In this document: piece by piece, positions 1-10,350 of the stretch | Numbering within the stretch: the first letter of the stretch is position 1 | Layout of the letters: each line of letters opens with the position of its first letter | Assembly: GCA_021777055.1 (NCBI GenBank) | Contig: JAIQZO010000039.1 | Coordinates: forward strand, 20,982 to 84,981 | DNA: 64,000 bases | Direction of reading: 5' to 3' | Source: Candidatus Anammoxibacter sp. | Lineage (GTDB): Bacteria; Planctomycetota; Brocadiia; Brocadiales; Anammoxibacteraceae | Translations under genes and position numbers: made by a program | The notes under the pieces: model-generated | Told to the model about the DNA's origin: nothing | The model's database searches: none | Seen by the model: the letters and a program-made list of their open reading frames with translations, nothing else

Positions 1-3000
1 GGGATAACGGGAATCATCAAGGTTATCATGCAAATGAGGAAACAAATAATTCCGGCTATGCCTTTCTTTAAAGAGCTAAATCCGTATATTCAATTAAATC
101 GATCCGCATTGTTTATCAATGAAAAAAATATCCCCTGGCAGGCTTCGTTCCCGAATCCAAAAAGAGCAGGAATTAGTGGTTTTGGGTTTTCTGGTGCATA
201 TGCACATGTAGTTCTAGAAGAATATCATCCAAAAAGGAGTGAAGTTCCTTCCAGCATTAATGTTCAGACAAAAGATCCTGTTATCATTCCGCTTTCGGCG
301 CGGACGAAAGAGCAATTAGAGCTACGGGCAAGGGATTTATTCCAGTTCTTAAGTTCTTCTCTGCAGTTACCTGTAAAACTACCTAATAAGGATAGCAAAG
401 AACAGTTAGGGTTCAAGACCCAATTGGAAAAGAAGATAGTTGAAATACTATCGAATCTTCTCAATGTAGAAAGAGATACACTGGCTACAGGGCAAAGCTT
501 TTCAGACTATGGTGCTGAACTTATTCATATGACTAAACTATTTGAAACTATTTGCCAGGAATACGGTTTTGAATTGGATTTAGATGAATGGATTAAGCAT
601 GATTCGATGGAATCCTTACTTCTCTATTGTTTAGGTGCGGGAAAAGAGTCTCCTAACCAATCTATAGCAACAATTCCCGTTGTAGACTTGCAATCCCTCG
701 CTTATACCCTTCAGGCAGGTAGAGAAGCAATGGACGAGAGGTTAGTCTTTGTTGTTACTTCGATCAAAGAGCTAGTAGAAAAACTGGGGGCATACCTTGC
801 AGGAGAGCAAGAAATTGAAGATTTCTATCAAGGAGAGGTTAAGGGAAATAAAGAGACTTTAGGGGTATTTGCAACTAATGAAGAGTTACAAGAAGCGATA
901 GAGAAATGGATTCAGCGAAGGAAGCTCTCAAACATTCTTGATTTATGGGTTAAAGGTTTGGTGTTGGACTGGAACAAGTTTTATGGTGAAACTAAACCCA
1001 AACGCATCAGTTTGCCCACCTATTCATTTGCTAAAGAAAGATATTGGATACCGGAAACCCAAAGTAATGCAGTTCCCTTAAGATCAGGAACAGGTGTTTC
1101 GATGATACATCCTCTGCTTCAAGAAAACACCTCGGATTTAACCGAGCAACGGTTTACTTCCACTTTTACCGGTAAAGAGTTTTTCTTAAACGATCACAAA
1201 ATCAAAGGAGAAAAAGTCCTTCCCGGAGTATGCTATCTGGAAATGGCACGAGCCGCGGTGGAGAAGGTTTCGGGAGAGATAAAAGCTGGAACGGCCATTT
1301 ACCTTAAAAATGTCGTTTGGGCTCAACCCATTGTTGTCGATGTCTCTGGTCAAAAAGTACATATTGGATTGATTGGCGAAGACGATGGTCAGATCCAATA
1401 TGAGGTATATACAGAATCAGATAGTGAAGAAGAAGTTGTTGCTCACTCACAAGGGATAGCTGAAGTTAGAACTAAAGAAGAGGCTCCTCCACTTGATATT
1501 CATAATCTCCAGTCTCTAATGAATCAGGGAACCTTGAATGCTCAAAGCTGCTATCAAGCCTTCGAAGAGATGGGGATTGGTTATGGAGATGGACACCGGG
1601 GGATCCAAGAAATCCATAAAGGAGAAAATCAGCTTCTGGCAAGGTTAAGTATTCCTTCTTCGGTTCAAAATACACAAAGTGAATATGTCCTGCATCCAGG
1701 TTTAATGGATTCTGGGCTTCAATCATCTATCGGATTGATGCTCAAACATAAGGTACTATCGGATGGTAGTCAATCAGTAAGTTCCGGGAGCGAACTTCTA
1801 CTGGGCATTGGTAGATGGTCGCTTAGACCATCCCTTCCATTTGCCATGGACTCTATGGAAATCTTAGGCTCTTGTACATCCAAGATGTACGCCTGGGTAC
1901 GCTACTCAGGTCACAGCACTCCATCGGATAAAGTCCAAAAACTGGATCTCGATATGTGTGACGAACAAGGAAATGTCTGTGTTAAAATGCGAGGTTTTTT
2001 TTCACGAACGCTTGAGGGAGAGCTTGGGACGTTAAAACAAAAACCTGTTGCACATACGACCCATAAAGAGATCCGGACTGGTTTGGAATCATTCGCTTCT
2101 GACAGAGATCCAAGTACCTCTTCTGACCATCAAGAGTCTCTACGGGAAAAAAGTGTTTCCTATTTTCAAAAGCTGGTTGCAGAAACCCTGAAAACAAGTC
2201 CTCAACAGGTAGAATCGCATAAACCGCTCGAAGAGTATGGGCTCGATTCCATCTTGGTGGTTCAGTTAACCAAGCAACTACGAAAAGTATTTCCGGAAGT
2301 AACGAGTACTCTATTTTTTGAGGCGCAAAGTATTGATGGATTAGTGGATTATTTCTTGGAAAACAGAAGAGAGGAGTTGCTGAGAATGCTACCACTGGAA
2401 ACAGTGGAATCCTTTCAGGATCACGTTTCTCCATTCTCTGGTTCTTCCACCACAAAAAGCTGGAAATCGGTCCGTAAGGTAAAAAGAAGTCGGCCGCACT
2501 CTTTTGATGCTATCCATTCAGGTTCCGGACATATTCATTCTCTCTTTGATGTTGCTATTATTGGGATGAGCGGACGCTATCCTAAGTCAAAAAACCTGGA
2601 AGAGTTTTGGAAGAATCTATCCCAAGGGGTTAATTGTGTTGAAGAGGTCCCTAAAGATCGTTGGAATTGGGAAGAATATTATGACACTAAAAAAGGAAAG
2701 CCAGGAAAAATCTATACCAAGTGGGGGGGCTTCTTGGAAGACATCGATAAATTTGATCCCTTATTCTTTCACATTTCACCGAGAGAAGCCGAACGAATGG
2801 ATCCTCAGGAACGCCTCTTTTTAGAAGCCTCTTACCAATCAATAGAGGATGCCGCATATACTCCTGATAGTTTAGGTAAGACTCGTAAGATAGGAGTCTT
2901 TGTAGGGGTAATGAATTCCCGGTACTCACCTCAACCTTTATATTTCTCCATTGCCAATCGGATTTCGTATCTTCTTAATTTTCAAGGTCCATCTATGGCA

Positions 3001-6000
3001 GTAGATACGGCCTGTTCTTCGTCTCTAACGGCTATCCATTTAGCCTTAGAAAGTCTTTATAGCGGATTGAGTGAGTGTGCGATTGCGGGGGGAGTCAATC
3101 TCATTATTGACCCGGTTCACTATTTAGGGCTGACAGAAATGACAATGTTATCCGGCGGTAATGAATGTAGGTCCTTTGGAGAGCAAGCCGATGGATTTGT
3201 TGACGCGGAAGGAGTAGGGGCTATTGTCCTTAAACCCTTAAAGCAGGCAGAACAAGACAGTGACCATATTTATGGAGTATTGAAAGGGTCTGCCGTTAAT
3301 GCCGGAGGCAAAACGAACGGGTACACAGTCCCCAATCCAAAAGCTCAGGCGATCTTAGTCTTAGAGGCGTTAGAACGATCCAAGGTTAGTGTAGAACAGT
3401 TAAGTTATGTTGAGGCCCATGGAACAGGAACATCCCTGGGAGATCCCATTGAAATTGCAGGTTTGACCCGTGCATTTCGAGAAAAGAGTGATGGAAAGCA
3501 ATTTTGTTCCATTGGATCGGTAAAATCAAATATTGGTCATTGTGAAAGTGCGGCGGGTATTGCCGGGGTTACCAAGATTCTGCTGCAGCTGCAACATGAG
3601 CAACTGGTTCCCTCTCTTCATTCTCATGTACTGAACCCGGAAATTGATTTTACTCAGACACCTTTTCAGGTGCAACAGAGGTTAGAAGAGTGGAAACGTC
3701 CGCAACGAAACGTAAATGGAACGATAGAGGAGACATCCCGTATTGCAGGCATCTCTTCGTTTGGTGCGGGAGGAGCCAATGCTCATGTGATTATAGAGGA
3801 GTATAGACCCTATTCACTGAGAATCAGTGAAAATAGAGCTCCTGGTTTGAATTTATCACCGGTAATAATTCCTATCTCTGCACGTACCAGGGAACAGCTC
3901 GATGAGATAGTGGTTCAATTGATTCATTGGATTCAGAATTCATCGGACCAAACAGATCTTCAGGAGATTGCTTATACACTACAAACCGGTCGAGTAGCAA
4001 TGGAAGAGCGACTTGGATTGTTAGCCTCTTCTGTTAAGGATTTGGAACGCAAATTGAAACAGCAACAAGCAGGTGAGGAAGGCATTCCGAATATCTATCG
4101 TGGGGAGGTTAAAAGGAATAAGGAAGCGCTATCGTTAATTATTGCTGATGACGATATGAAGCAGACAGTTGAGCTCTGGGTTACCAAGAAGAAATATGCG
4201 AAACTTCTTGATTTATGGGTTAAGGGGGTGCCGTTGGACTGGAACAAACTCTATGGTGAAACTAAACCGAAACGCATCAGTCTGCCCACATATCCATTTG
4301 CAAGAGAACGGTACTGGATTCCAGAAACGCAAGGTAAATTGTTCACCGCAACCACAAAAGGTTCTGTTTCTATAATTCATCCTCTATTGCATGAAAATAC
4401 TTCTGATTTATCAGAACAACGTTTTACCTCTACTTTCACTGGGAACGAGTTTTTCTTAAACGATCATCAAGTTAGAGGAGAAAAAGTCCTTCCAGGAGTA
4501 TGCTATCTGGAGATGGCCAGAGTAGCAGTAGAAAAAGCTTCTGGAGAAAGTGATGAGGGTATGGCCGTTTACCTCAAAAATGTTGTGTGGACACATCCCA
4601 TTGTTGTTGATGGTTCAGTCAAGAAAGTACATATCGGATTATCTGGAGACGATAGCAATCAGATCCAATATGAAGTTTATACTGAATCTGATAACGGAAA
4701 AAAGTTAATAGTTCACTCTCAGGGAGTAGCGGAAGTTAGGGAAAAAGAAGAGGTCTCACATCTTGATATGCAGGAACTCCAGTCACAAATGAATCAAGGA
4801 ACCTTGGATGCGGATAGCTGCTATCAAGCCTTTAAAGAGATGGGAATAGATTATGGAGGGGGACACCAAGGAATCCATGAAATCCATCAAGGAGAAAATC
4901 AGGTTCTTGCAAGATTAAGCCTTTCTACTTCTGTTCAAGATACACAAAGTGATTATGTCCTGCATCCGTGTTTGATGGATTCCGCGCTTCAATCATCTAT
5001 TGGATTAATGCTAAAAAATGGTAAATTATTGGAGAGTTGCGAGACGCTACTGAAACCATTGCTGCCCTTTGCACTGGAATCCCTGAGAATCGTAAGTTCT
5101 TGTACATCCAAGATGTACGCCTGGGTACGCTACTCAGGCGAGGGCGCACTATCGGCCAAAGTCCAGAGAATAGACATTGACCTCTGTGATGAACAAGGAA
5201 ACGTTTGTGTAAAGATGAGAGGATTCTCGTTACGGACGCTTGAAGGAGGGCTTAGAATATTAAAACAAAGGCCTCTTGTAGATACGCCCCGTGATGGAAC
5301 CTGGATTGGTTTGCATTCATTTGCCCCTGTCTGGGAGACAATTGCACCTGAACTAAAAGGCAGGATTAATGTCTCTTCCGAGATAAAAATACTCTTACTT
5401 GGAGCGAATCACCTGCAGCTAACCTGGATTCAGAAATCCTATCCAAACGCCGCTCTTTTAGAATTGTCTTTACAATCAACAATCGAGGAGATTCAAGAAA
5501 AGCTGAAAAATTGCTCATTTGATCATTTATTGTGGATAACTCCTGATACTTCTCAAACTACGGATAAGTATTCTTTGACTGCGCAACAAGAGCAAGGGGT
5601 GCTTAAGGTTTTTCGTATAGTAAAGGCCCTTTTGGGTTTAGGGTATGCTGCCAGAGAGATTGAGTGGACAATTATAACTAACAAAACACAGTTAGTAAAA
5701 AAGAGAGAGCCGATTTCTCCAGCGCACGCGGGAGTATTTGGTCTAATCGGAAGCCTGGCTAAAGAGGTACCTCACTGGAAACTTCGTTTACTGGATCTAG
5801 ATTCCCTAGAATCAGTTTCTGCTTATGAATGTCTTATCCTTCCCTGGGATAAGCATGGAAATGGATTTGCTTATCGGAACAAAGAGTGGTTTCGGCAGGA
5901 ATTAGTTAGTGTTAAAACGTTGAATCAAGAAACTTCATTGTACAGAAAAGAGGGAGTGTATGTAGTTATTGGGGGCGCTGGTGGTGTTGGTGAAGTGTGG

Positions 6001-9000
6001 AGTCGGTTTATGATAGAGCATTACGAAGCCCATATTGTCTGGATTGGGAGAAGGGAAGAAAATGACGTCGTAAAAGGGAAAATCAACTCTCTTAGTATGT
6101 CCGGAAATAAGCCCCTTTATATTCAAGCAGATGCCGCAAAGTTAGATTCCTTACAGCAGGCATTTCGAAAGATTCAGGCAACTTATCCCAAGATTCATGG
6201 TGTTGTCCATTCTGCCATAGTACTTCAAGATCAAAGCCTTGCCCAAATGACAGAATCAAGATTTAGAGTTGGCTTTTCTGCTAAAGTCGATGTGAGTGTG
6301 AATATGGATACTGTTTTTGGAAACGAAGAGCTAGATTTCATGCTCTTTTTTTCTTCTATGATATCTTTTATTAAGGCTCCCGGTCAATCCAACTATGCCG
6401 CCGGCTGCACTTTTAAAGACAGCTTTGCCCAAATGTTGCAGCAGAGTCGCTCGTATCCAGTAAAGATAATGAATTGGGGATACTGGGGTAGTGTGGGTAT
6501 TGTAACCGATGAGTCTTATAACAAACGCATGGAGCGCGCGGGGATCGGTTCTATTGAACCCCGGGAAGCCATGGAAACTCTCCAAACTTTGGTAAATTCT
6601 AAAGTAAGTCAGATAGCTCTGATCAAGACCATAGGAGCTCAAGCTGTTGAGGCTTTTCATGTAAGGGAAGAGATGAGCTGTTACCCCAAGGTTTCAGATT
6701 CGGTACTGCCTCAATTGAAAGAGAGTCTGCCCAGGCAAGATTCACTGAAACAGCTTTCTGCTCTGGATGGGGGGCTGCAGACAGAGGCAATGGATTCTCT
6801 ACTCGGCGAATTCCTTTCTGCCACACTTACCTCTTTAGGGTTGTTTACTAAGGGGATTTCAGAATTTCGAGATTTATCCTTAACAAAACAACCTGCACCA
6901 TTTTATGAACGATGGTTACGTACCAGTATTAGCTACCTGCAGAAAGAGAAATTACTCAGCAGGGAATATACCGTTACGCGTAAAGTCAGAGATCTGTCTC
7001 TCTTGTGGGAAGAGTGGGAAAAGGAAAAAACCGAATGGATGAAGAATCCAGATCAACAAGCCCAGGTTGTATTACTGGAGGCCTGTCTGACATCATTGCC
7101 ATATATCTTGAGTGGAAGTAAGCTTGCTACCGATGTGATGTTTCCTGACCCTTCCATGAGATTAGTGGAGGGCATTTACCGGGGAAATCGGCATTCTGAT
7201 TACTTTAATGAAGTGCTGGGCAACACCCTGGTAGAGGCCATTCGACAAAAACTAAAGAGTGACAGGGGTTCTAAGATACGGATCCTTGAAATTGGAGCGG
7301 GTACAGGGGGAACGACAGCGAAACTCCTCGCCATGTTAGAAGAGTTTTCGGAGTTTATAGAGGAATACTGCTACACGGATCTGTCCAAAGCCTTTTTGAT
7401 GCATGCCGAGAAAAACTATCAACCCGGGTTTCCAGCCCTTACTACCTCCATCTTTGATGCATCTAAGTCCCTGGCGGGACAATCCGTAGCCAAAGATCGT
7501 TACGATTTTGTAATTGCCGCTAATGTTTTACATGCAACACCAAATATCAGAGAAACTATACGCAATACTAAATCGACCTTAAAAAATCAAGGAATTCTGT
7601 TGCTCAATGAAATTAGCAGTTGGTCACTATTTACCCATCTGACATTTGGTTTACTTGAGGGGTGGTGGTTGTATGAAGACGCTGCACTTCGATTGGAAGG
7701 CTGCCCGGGATTAAGTCCTGAGACATGGCAAGAGGTTTTAGAAGAAGAGGGTTTTGAGTCGATCTTTTTCCCGGCTCAAAACGCTCATAAGTTTGGGCAG
7801 CAGATTATTGCTGTTGGCAGTGATGGAATAGTGCGGCAAAGAGTAGTTAAAGATATCCAACTACAGGATAACGTAGTGTCAAAACGTAATAAAGAGTCGA
7901 TTACTTCCATTCGGACTATTGTACCTCAAGTGGTGTCTCCAACAAAAATAGAGAATAAAGCATGGAATGGTTCGTCCTACTCAGGAAATGTTACCGATCA
8001 GATGAGGAAGGACTATACGAGTCAAATCATTACAGAAAAACTTTCAGAGGCATTAAAAGTAGAGCTAAGTGCGATTGATTACGATGAATCCTTTGCTGAT
8101 TATGGGTTAGATTCCATTACAGGAGTCAATCTCGTTCAAGTGGTCAATGCAACACTGCAAATTGAACTGGAAACAACAAGCTTATTCGAACATAATTCTG
8201 TAAATGAACTTACAAAATACATTTTATCAACGTGGGAAGAAACAATTACAAAAAAGTTCTGTTCATCCAAAGGGATTGTTCAAAGAAGTAGTTGCCTGCC
8301 AAACAACGAACCTGCTCCATCTAAATTATCATCAAAGCGTCGCTTTTTAAAAAATATTGATAATTCTAAGGATAGAAATAGATCCTATACAACAGATGAT
8401 TCCATTGCCATTATCGGTATGAGTGGACGTTTTGCCCAATCAGAATCCTTAGAGGAATTTTGGGAGAATCTCAAAGAGGGAAAAGACTTGGTGAAAGAGG
8501 TATCTCGTTGGAGGTGTTCTGATTGTGTTGCCTCTGCATCTTTGGGGCAAGAATACTGCAGTCAAGGAAGTTTTATAGATTCCATCGCACTCTTTGCTCC
8601 ACTGTTTTTTAAGATTTCATCCGAAGAAGCTACCTATATGGATCCTCAACAACGGTTGTTCCTGGAAGAGTCCTGGAAAGCGTTAGAAGATGCAGGGTAT
8701 GCGGGAAAGAGTATGGAAGGAAAAGAGTGTGGTGTTTATGTGGGTTGTGGTGGCTCAGATTATCCTAAACTTTTCTTAGAAGAACCTCCAGCACAAGCTT
8801 TTTGGGGTAATGCTGGATCTGTAATTCCAGCCCGGATTGCTTACTATCTCAATCTCCAGGGCCCTGCGGTTGCAATAGATACCGCTTGTTCTAGTTCTTT
8901 AGTATCAATTCATATTGCTTGTCAGGGATTATGGTCACAAGAGACGGAAATGGCATTAGCTGGTGGAGTATTCTTACAAGCGACTCCTGGATTTTACCAA

Positions 9001-10248
9001 ATATCCAATCGTGCAGGCATGCTTTCTCCTAAAGGGAGATGCCATACATTTGATGCTAGGGCAGATGGATTTGTTCCAGGCGAAGGTGTAGGAGTGGTAG
9101 TCTTAAAGCGTCTACAAGATGCATTACAAGATGGAGACGTCATTCATGGAGTGATTGTGGGTAGTGGAATCAACCAGGATGGTAACACTAATGGAATCAC
9201 CGCTCCCAGTGCGAAATCGCAGGAACGATTGGAACGGTCGGTGTATGATAAATTTAAAATCCATCCTGAGAGCATCCAGGTGGTAGAAGCCCATGGGACA
9301 GGGACTAAATTAGGAGACACCATTGAATATGATGCCATCACTCGTTCCTTTCGCCAGGAGACAGAAAAGAGGCAGTTTTGTGCTATTGGATCGGTTAAAA
9401 CTAACATTGGTCATACGGCAACTGCCTCTGGAGTTGCAGGAGTTTTAAAACTTTTACTCTCACTTCGACATAGACAAATTCCCCCATCGTTACATTTCCG
9501 TGAAGGCAATCAGGCGATTGATTTTGAATCCAGTCCTTTTTATGTTAATACGCAATTAAAAGAGTGGGAAATTGAGAAGAATCAATCACGAAGAGCAGCT
9601 GTTAGTTCTTTTGGTTTTAATGGTACTAATGCCCATCTGGTAATCGAGGAGGCCCCTTTAATTCCTGAAAAAACCATCAAATCACCGGGTTATTTGGTTG
9701 TACTTTCAGCACGGACATCGGAACAATTAAGAGCTCAGATACGAAATCTTCTCTCTTTCTGTAAGCGTACACCAAAACTTTCTATGAATGATTTGAGTTA
9801 TACATTATTTGTCGGCCGAATGCATTTGAAGCATCGATTTTCTTGTATTGCCCGCAACCAAGAGGAGATGATTAGTTTTTTGGAGACATGGTGTGAAACT
9901 GAAACAGTGAGTCAGATTTATTGTTCAGAGATTCAAGAAGGTAAAGTACGAGAGCAGACGTTCTTAAAAAATTGTGGGAATCAATGCATCCAAGAGTGTA
10001 GAAACGGTGCAAATGGAGTTCAATATTTAGAGCATCTTGCAACCATTGCAGACCTCTATATTCAAGGATACTCTTTGGAATTCCACGAACTGTTTTCTCG
10101 AAATTCTAAAAAAACGTCACTACCCACCTATCCTTTTGCAAGGGAACGGTACTGGATTTCTGACAATCAAGGTAAGGGTGTTATTACAACAGCAGGAGCC
10201 ATTGTTTCAGTCATTCATCCTCTATTGCACGACAACACATCTGGTTAA
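1..10248 (+). CDS. Trans-AT polyketide synthase, 5'-partial and ended by an in-frame stop
   Basis: The frame is open from base 1, so the gene begins outside the window. Domains in order: C-terminal end of a KS (to ~nt 225); ACP-like fold without the phosphopantetheine serine (418-640); KS-flanking linker ending in PTYSFAKERYW; DH1 (1100-2010, H-x3-G-x4-P and D-x3-Q motifs); ACP1 (2140-2370, active Ser codon 2248); KS2 (2551-3800, DTACSSS Cys at 3013, both His present); DH2 (4370-5240); KR (5320-6620, GGAGGVG, Tyr at 6394); C-methyltransferase (6830-7830, LEIGAGTGG at ~7285); ACP2 (8015-8230, Ser 8113); KS3 (8401-9650, Cys 8887, His 9292 and 9412); and the start of DH3. No acyltransferase domain is present, which marks a trans-AT synthase. 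Modules 1 and 3 have DH without KR, as is common in split trans-AT modules. TAA at 10246 interrupts DH3, and the same frame continues homologous beyond it. Confidence 0.93.
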   Translation, partial: GITGIIKVIMQMRKQIIPAMPFFKELNPYIQLNRSALFINEKNIPWQASFPNPKRAGISGFGFSGAYAHVVLEEYHPKRSEVPSSINVQTKDPVIIPLSARTKEQLELRARDLFQFLSSSLQLPVKLPNKDSKEQLGFKTQLEKKIVEILSNLLNVERDTLATGQSFSDYGAELIHMTKLFETICQEYGFELDLDEWIKHDSMESLLLYCLGAGKESPNQSIATIPVVDLQSLAYTLQAGREAMDERLVFVVTSIKELVEKLGAYLAGEQEIEDFYQGEVKGNKETLGVFATNEELQEAIEKWIQRRKLSNILDLWVKGLVLDWNKFYGETKPKRISLPTYSFAKERYWIPETQSNAVPLRSGTGVSMIHPLLQENTSDLTEQRFTSTFTGKEFFLNDHKIKGEKVLPGVCYLEMARAAVEKVSGEIKAGTAIYLKNVVWAQPIVVDVSGQKVHIGLIGEDDGQIQYEVYTESDSEEEVVAHSQGIAEVRTKEEAPPLDIHNLQSLMNQGTLNAQSCYQAFEEMGIGYGDGHRGIQEIHKGENQLLARLSIPSSVQNTQSEYVLHPGLMDSGLQSSIGLMLKHKVLSDGSQSVSSGSELLLGIGRWSLRPSLPFAMDSMEILGSCTSKMYAWVRYSGHSTPSDKVQKLDLDMCDEQGNVCVKMRGFFSRTLEGELGTLKQKPVAHTTHKEIRTGLESFASDRDPSTSSDHQESLREKSVSYFQKLVAETLKTSPQQVESHKPLEEYGLDSILVVQLTKQLRKVFPEVTSTLFFEAQSIDGLVDYFLENRREELLRMLPLETVESFQDHVSPFSGSSTTKSWKSVRKVKRSRPHSFDAIHSGSGHIHSLFDVAIIGMSGRYPKSKNLEEFWKNLSQGVNCVEEVPKDRWNWEEYYDTKKGKPGKIYTKWGGFLEDIDKFDPLFFHISPREAERMDPQERLFLEASYQSIEDAAYTPDSLGKTRKIGVFVGVMNSRYSPQPLYFSIANRISYLLNFQGPSMAVDTACSSSLTAIHLALESLYSGLSECAIAGGVNLIIDPVHYLGLTEMTMLSGGNECRSFGEQADGFVDAEGVGAIVLKPLKQAEQDSDHIYGVLKGSAVNAGGKTNGYTVPNPKAQAILVLEALERSKVSVEQLSYVEAHGTGTSLGDPIEIAGLTRAFREKSDGKQFCSIGSVKSNIGHCESAAGIAGVTKILLQLQHEQLVPSLHSHVLNPEIDFTQTPFQVQQRLEEWKRPQRNVNGTIEETSRIAGISSFGAGGANAHVIIEEYRPYSLRISENRAPGLNLSPVIIPISARTREQLDEIVVQLIHWIQNSSDQTDLQEIAYTLQTGRVAMEERLGLLASSVKDLERKLKQQQAGEEGIPNIYRGEVKRNKEALSLIIADDDMKQTVELWVTKKKYAKLLDLWVKGVPLDWNKLYGETKPKRISLPTYPFARERYWIPETQGKLFTATTKGSVSIIHPLLHENTSDLSEQRFTSTFTGNEFFLNDHQVRGEKVLPGVCYLEMARVAVEKASGESDEGMAVYLKNVVWTHPIVVDGSVKKVHIGLSGDDSNQIQYEVYTESDNGKKLIVHSQGVAEVREKEEVSHLDMQELQSQMNQGTLDADSCYQAFKEMGIDYGGGHQGIHEIHQGENQVLARLSLSTSVQDTQSDYVLHPCLMDSALQSSIGLMLKNGKLLESCETLLKPLLPFALESLRIVSSCTSKMYAWVRYSGEGALSAKVQRIDIDLCDEQGNVCVKMRGFSLRTLEGGLRILKQRPLVDTPRDGTWIGLHSFAPVWETIAPELKGRINVSSEIKILLLGANHLQLTWIQKSYPNAALLELSLQSTIEEIQEKLKNCSFDHLLWITPDTSQTTDKYSLTAQQEQGVLKVFRIVKALLGLGYAAREIEWTIITNKTQLVKKREPISPAHAGVFGLIGSLAKEVPHWKLRLLDLDSLESVSAYECLILPWDKHGNGFAYRNKEWFRQELVSVKTLNQETSLYRKEGVYVVIGGAGGVGEVWSRFMIEHYEAHIVWIGRREENDVVKGKINSLSMSGNKPLYIQADAAKLDSLQQAFRKIQATYPKIHGVVHSAIVLQDQSLAQMTESRFRVGFSAKVDVSVNMDTVFGNEELDFMLFFSSMISFIKAPGQSNYAAGCTFKDSFAQMLQQSRSYPVKIMNWGYWGSVGIVTDESYNKRMERAGIGSIEPREAMETLQTLVNSKVSQIALIKTIGAQAVEAFHVREEMSCYPKVSDSVLPQLKESLPRQDSLKQLSALDGGLQTEAMDSLLGEFLSATLTSLGLFTKGISEFRDLSLTKQPAPFYERWLRTSISYLQKEKLLSREYTVTRKVRDLSLLWEEWEKEKTEWMKNPDQQAQVVLLEACLTSLPYILSGSKLATDVMFPDPSMRLVEGIYRGNRHSDYFNEVLGNTLVEAIRQKLKSDRGSKIRILEIGAGTGGTTAKLLAMLEEFSEFIEEYCYTDLSKAFLMHAEKNYQPGFPALTTSIFDASKSLAGQSVAKDRYDFVIAANVLHATPNIRETIRNTKSTLKNQGILLLNEISSWSLFTHLTFGLLEGWWLYEDAALRLEGCPGLSPETWQEVLEEEGFESIFFPAQNAHKFGQQIIAVGSDGIVRQRVVKDIQLQDNVVSKRNKESITSIRTIVPQVVSPTKIENKAWNGSSYSGNVTDQMRKDYTSQIITEKLSEALKVELSAIDYDESFADYGLDSITGVNLVQVVNATLQIELETTSLFEHNSVNELTKYILSTWEETITKKFCSSKGIVQRSSCLPNNEPAPSKLSSKRRFLKNIDNSKDRNRSYTTDDSIAIIGMSGRFAQSESLEEFWENLKEGKDLVKEVSRWRCSDCVASASLGQEYCSQGSFIDSIALFAPLFFKISSEEATYMDPQQRLFLEESWKALEDAGYAGKSMEGKECGVYVGCGGSDYPKLFLEEPPAQAFWGNAGSVIPARIAYYLNLQGPAVAIDTACSSSLVSIHIACQGLWSQETEMALAGGVFLQATPGFYQISNRAGMLSPKGRCHTFDARADGFVPGEGVGVVVLKRLQDALQDGDVIHGVIVGSGINQDGNTNGITAPSAKSQERLERSVYDKFKIHPESIQVVEAHGTGTKLGDTIEYDAITRSFRQETEKRQFCAIGSVKTNIGHTATASGVAGVLKLLLSLRHRQIPPSLHFREGNQAIDFESSPFYVNTQLKEWEIEKNQSRRAAVSSFGFNGTNAHLVIEEAPLIPEKTIKSPGYLVVLSARTSEQLRAQIRNLLSFCKRTPKLSMNDLSYTLFVGRMHLKHRFSCIARNQEEMISFLETWCETETVSQIYCSEIQEGKVREQTFLKNCGNQCIQECRNGANGVQYLEHLATIADLYIQGYSLEFHELFSRNSKKTSLPTYPFARERYWISDNQGKGVITTAGAIVSVIHPLLHDNTSG
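10246..10248 (+). other. In-frame TAA inside DH3 of the megasynthase
   Basis: DH1 and DH2 read N-T-S-D-L-(T/S)-E-Q at this place; DH3 reads N-T-S-G-stop-S-E-Q. The leucine codon TTA has become TAA. The same frame stays open and homologous for 15.8 kb afterwards, so the stop is a lesion and not a natural gene end. No ribosome binding site is seen before the next ATG at 10351. Confidence 0.85.
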
Positions 10249-10350
10249 TCAGAACAGAGTTTTACCTCTACTTTCACCGGTGAAGAGTTCTTTTTAAACG
10301 ATCACAAAATAAAAGGAGAGAAAGTCTTCTCTGGGGTTAGTTATTTAGAG

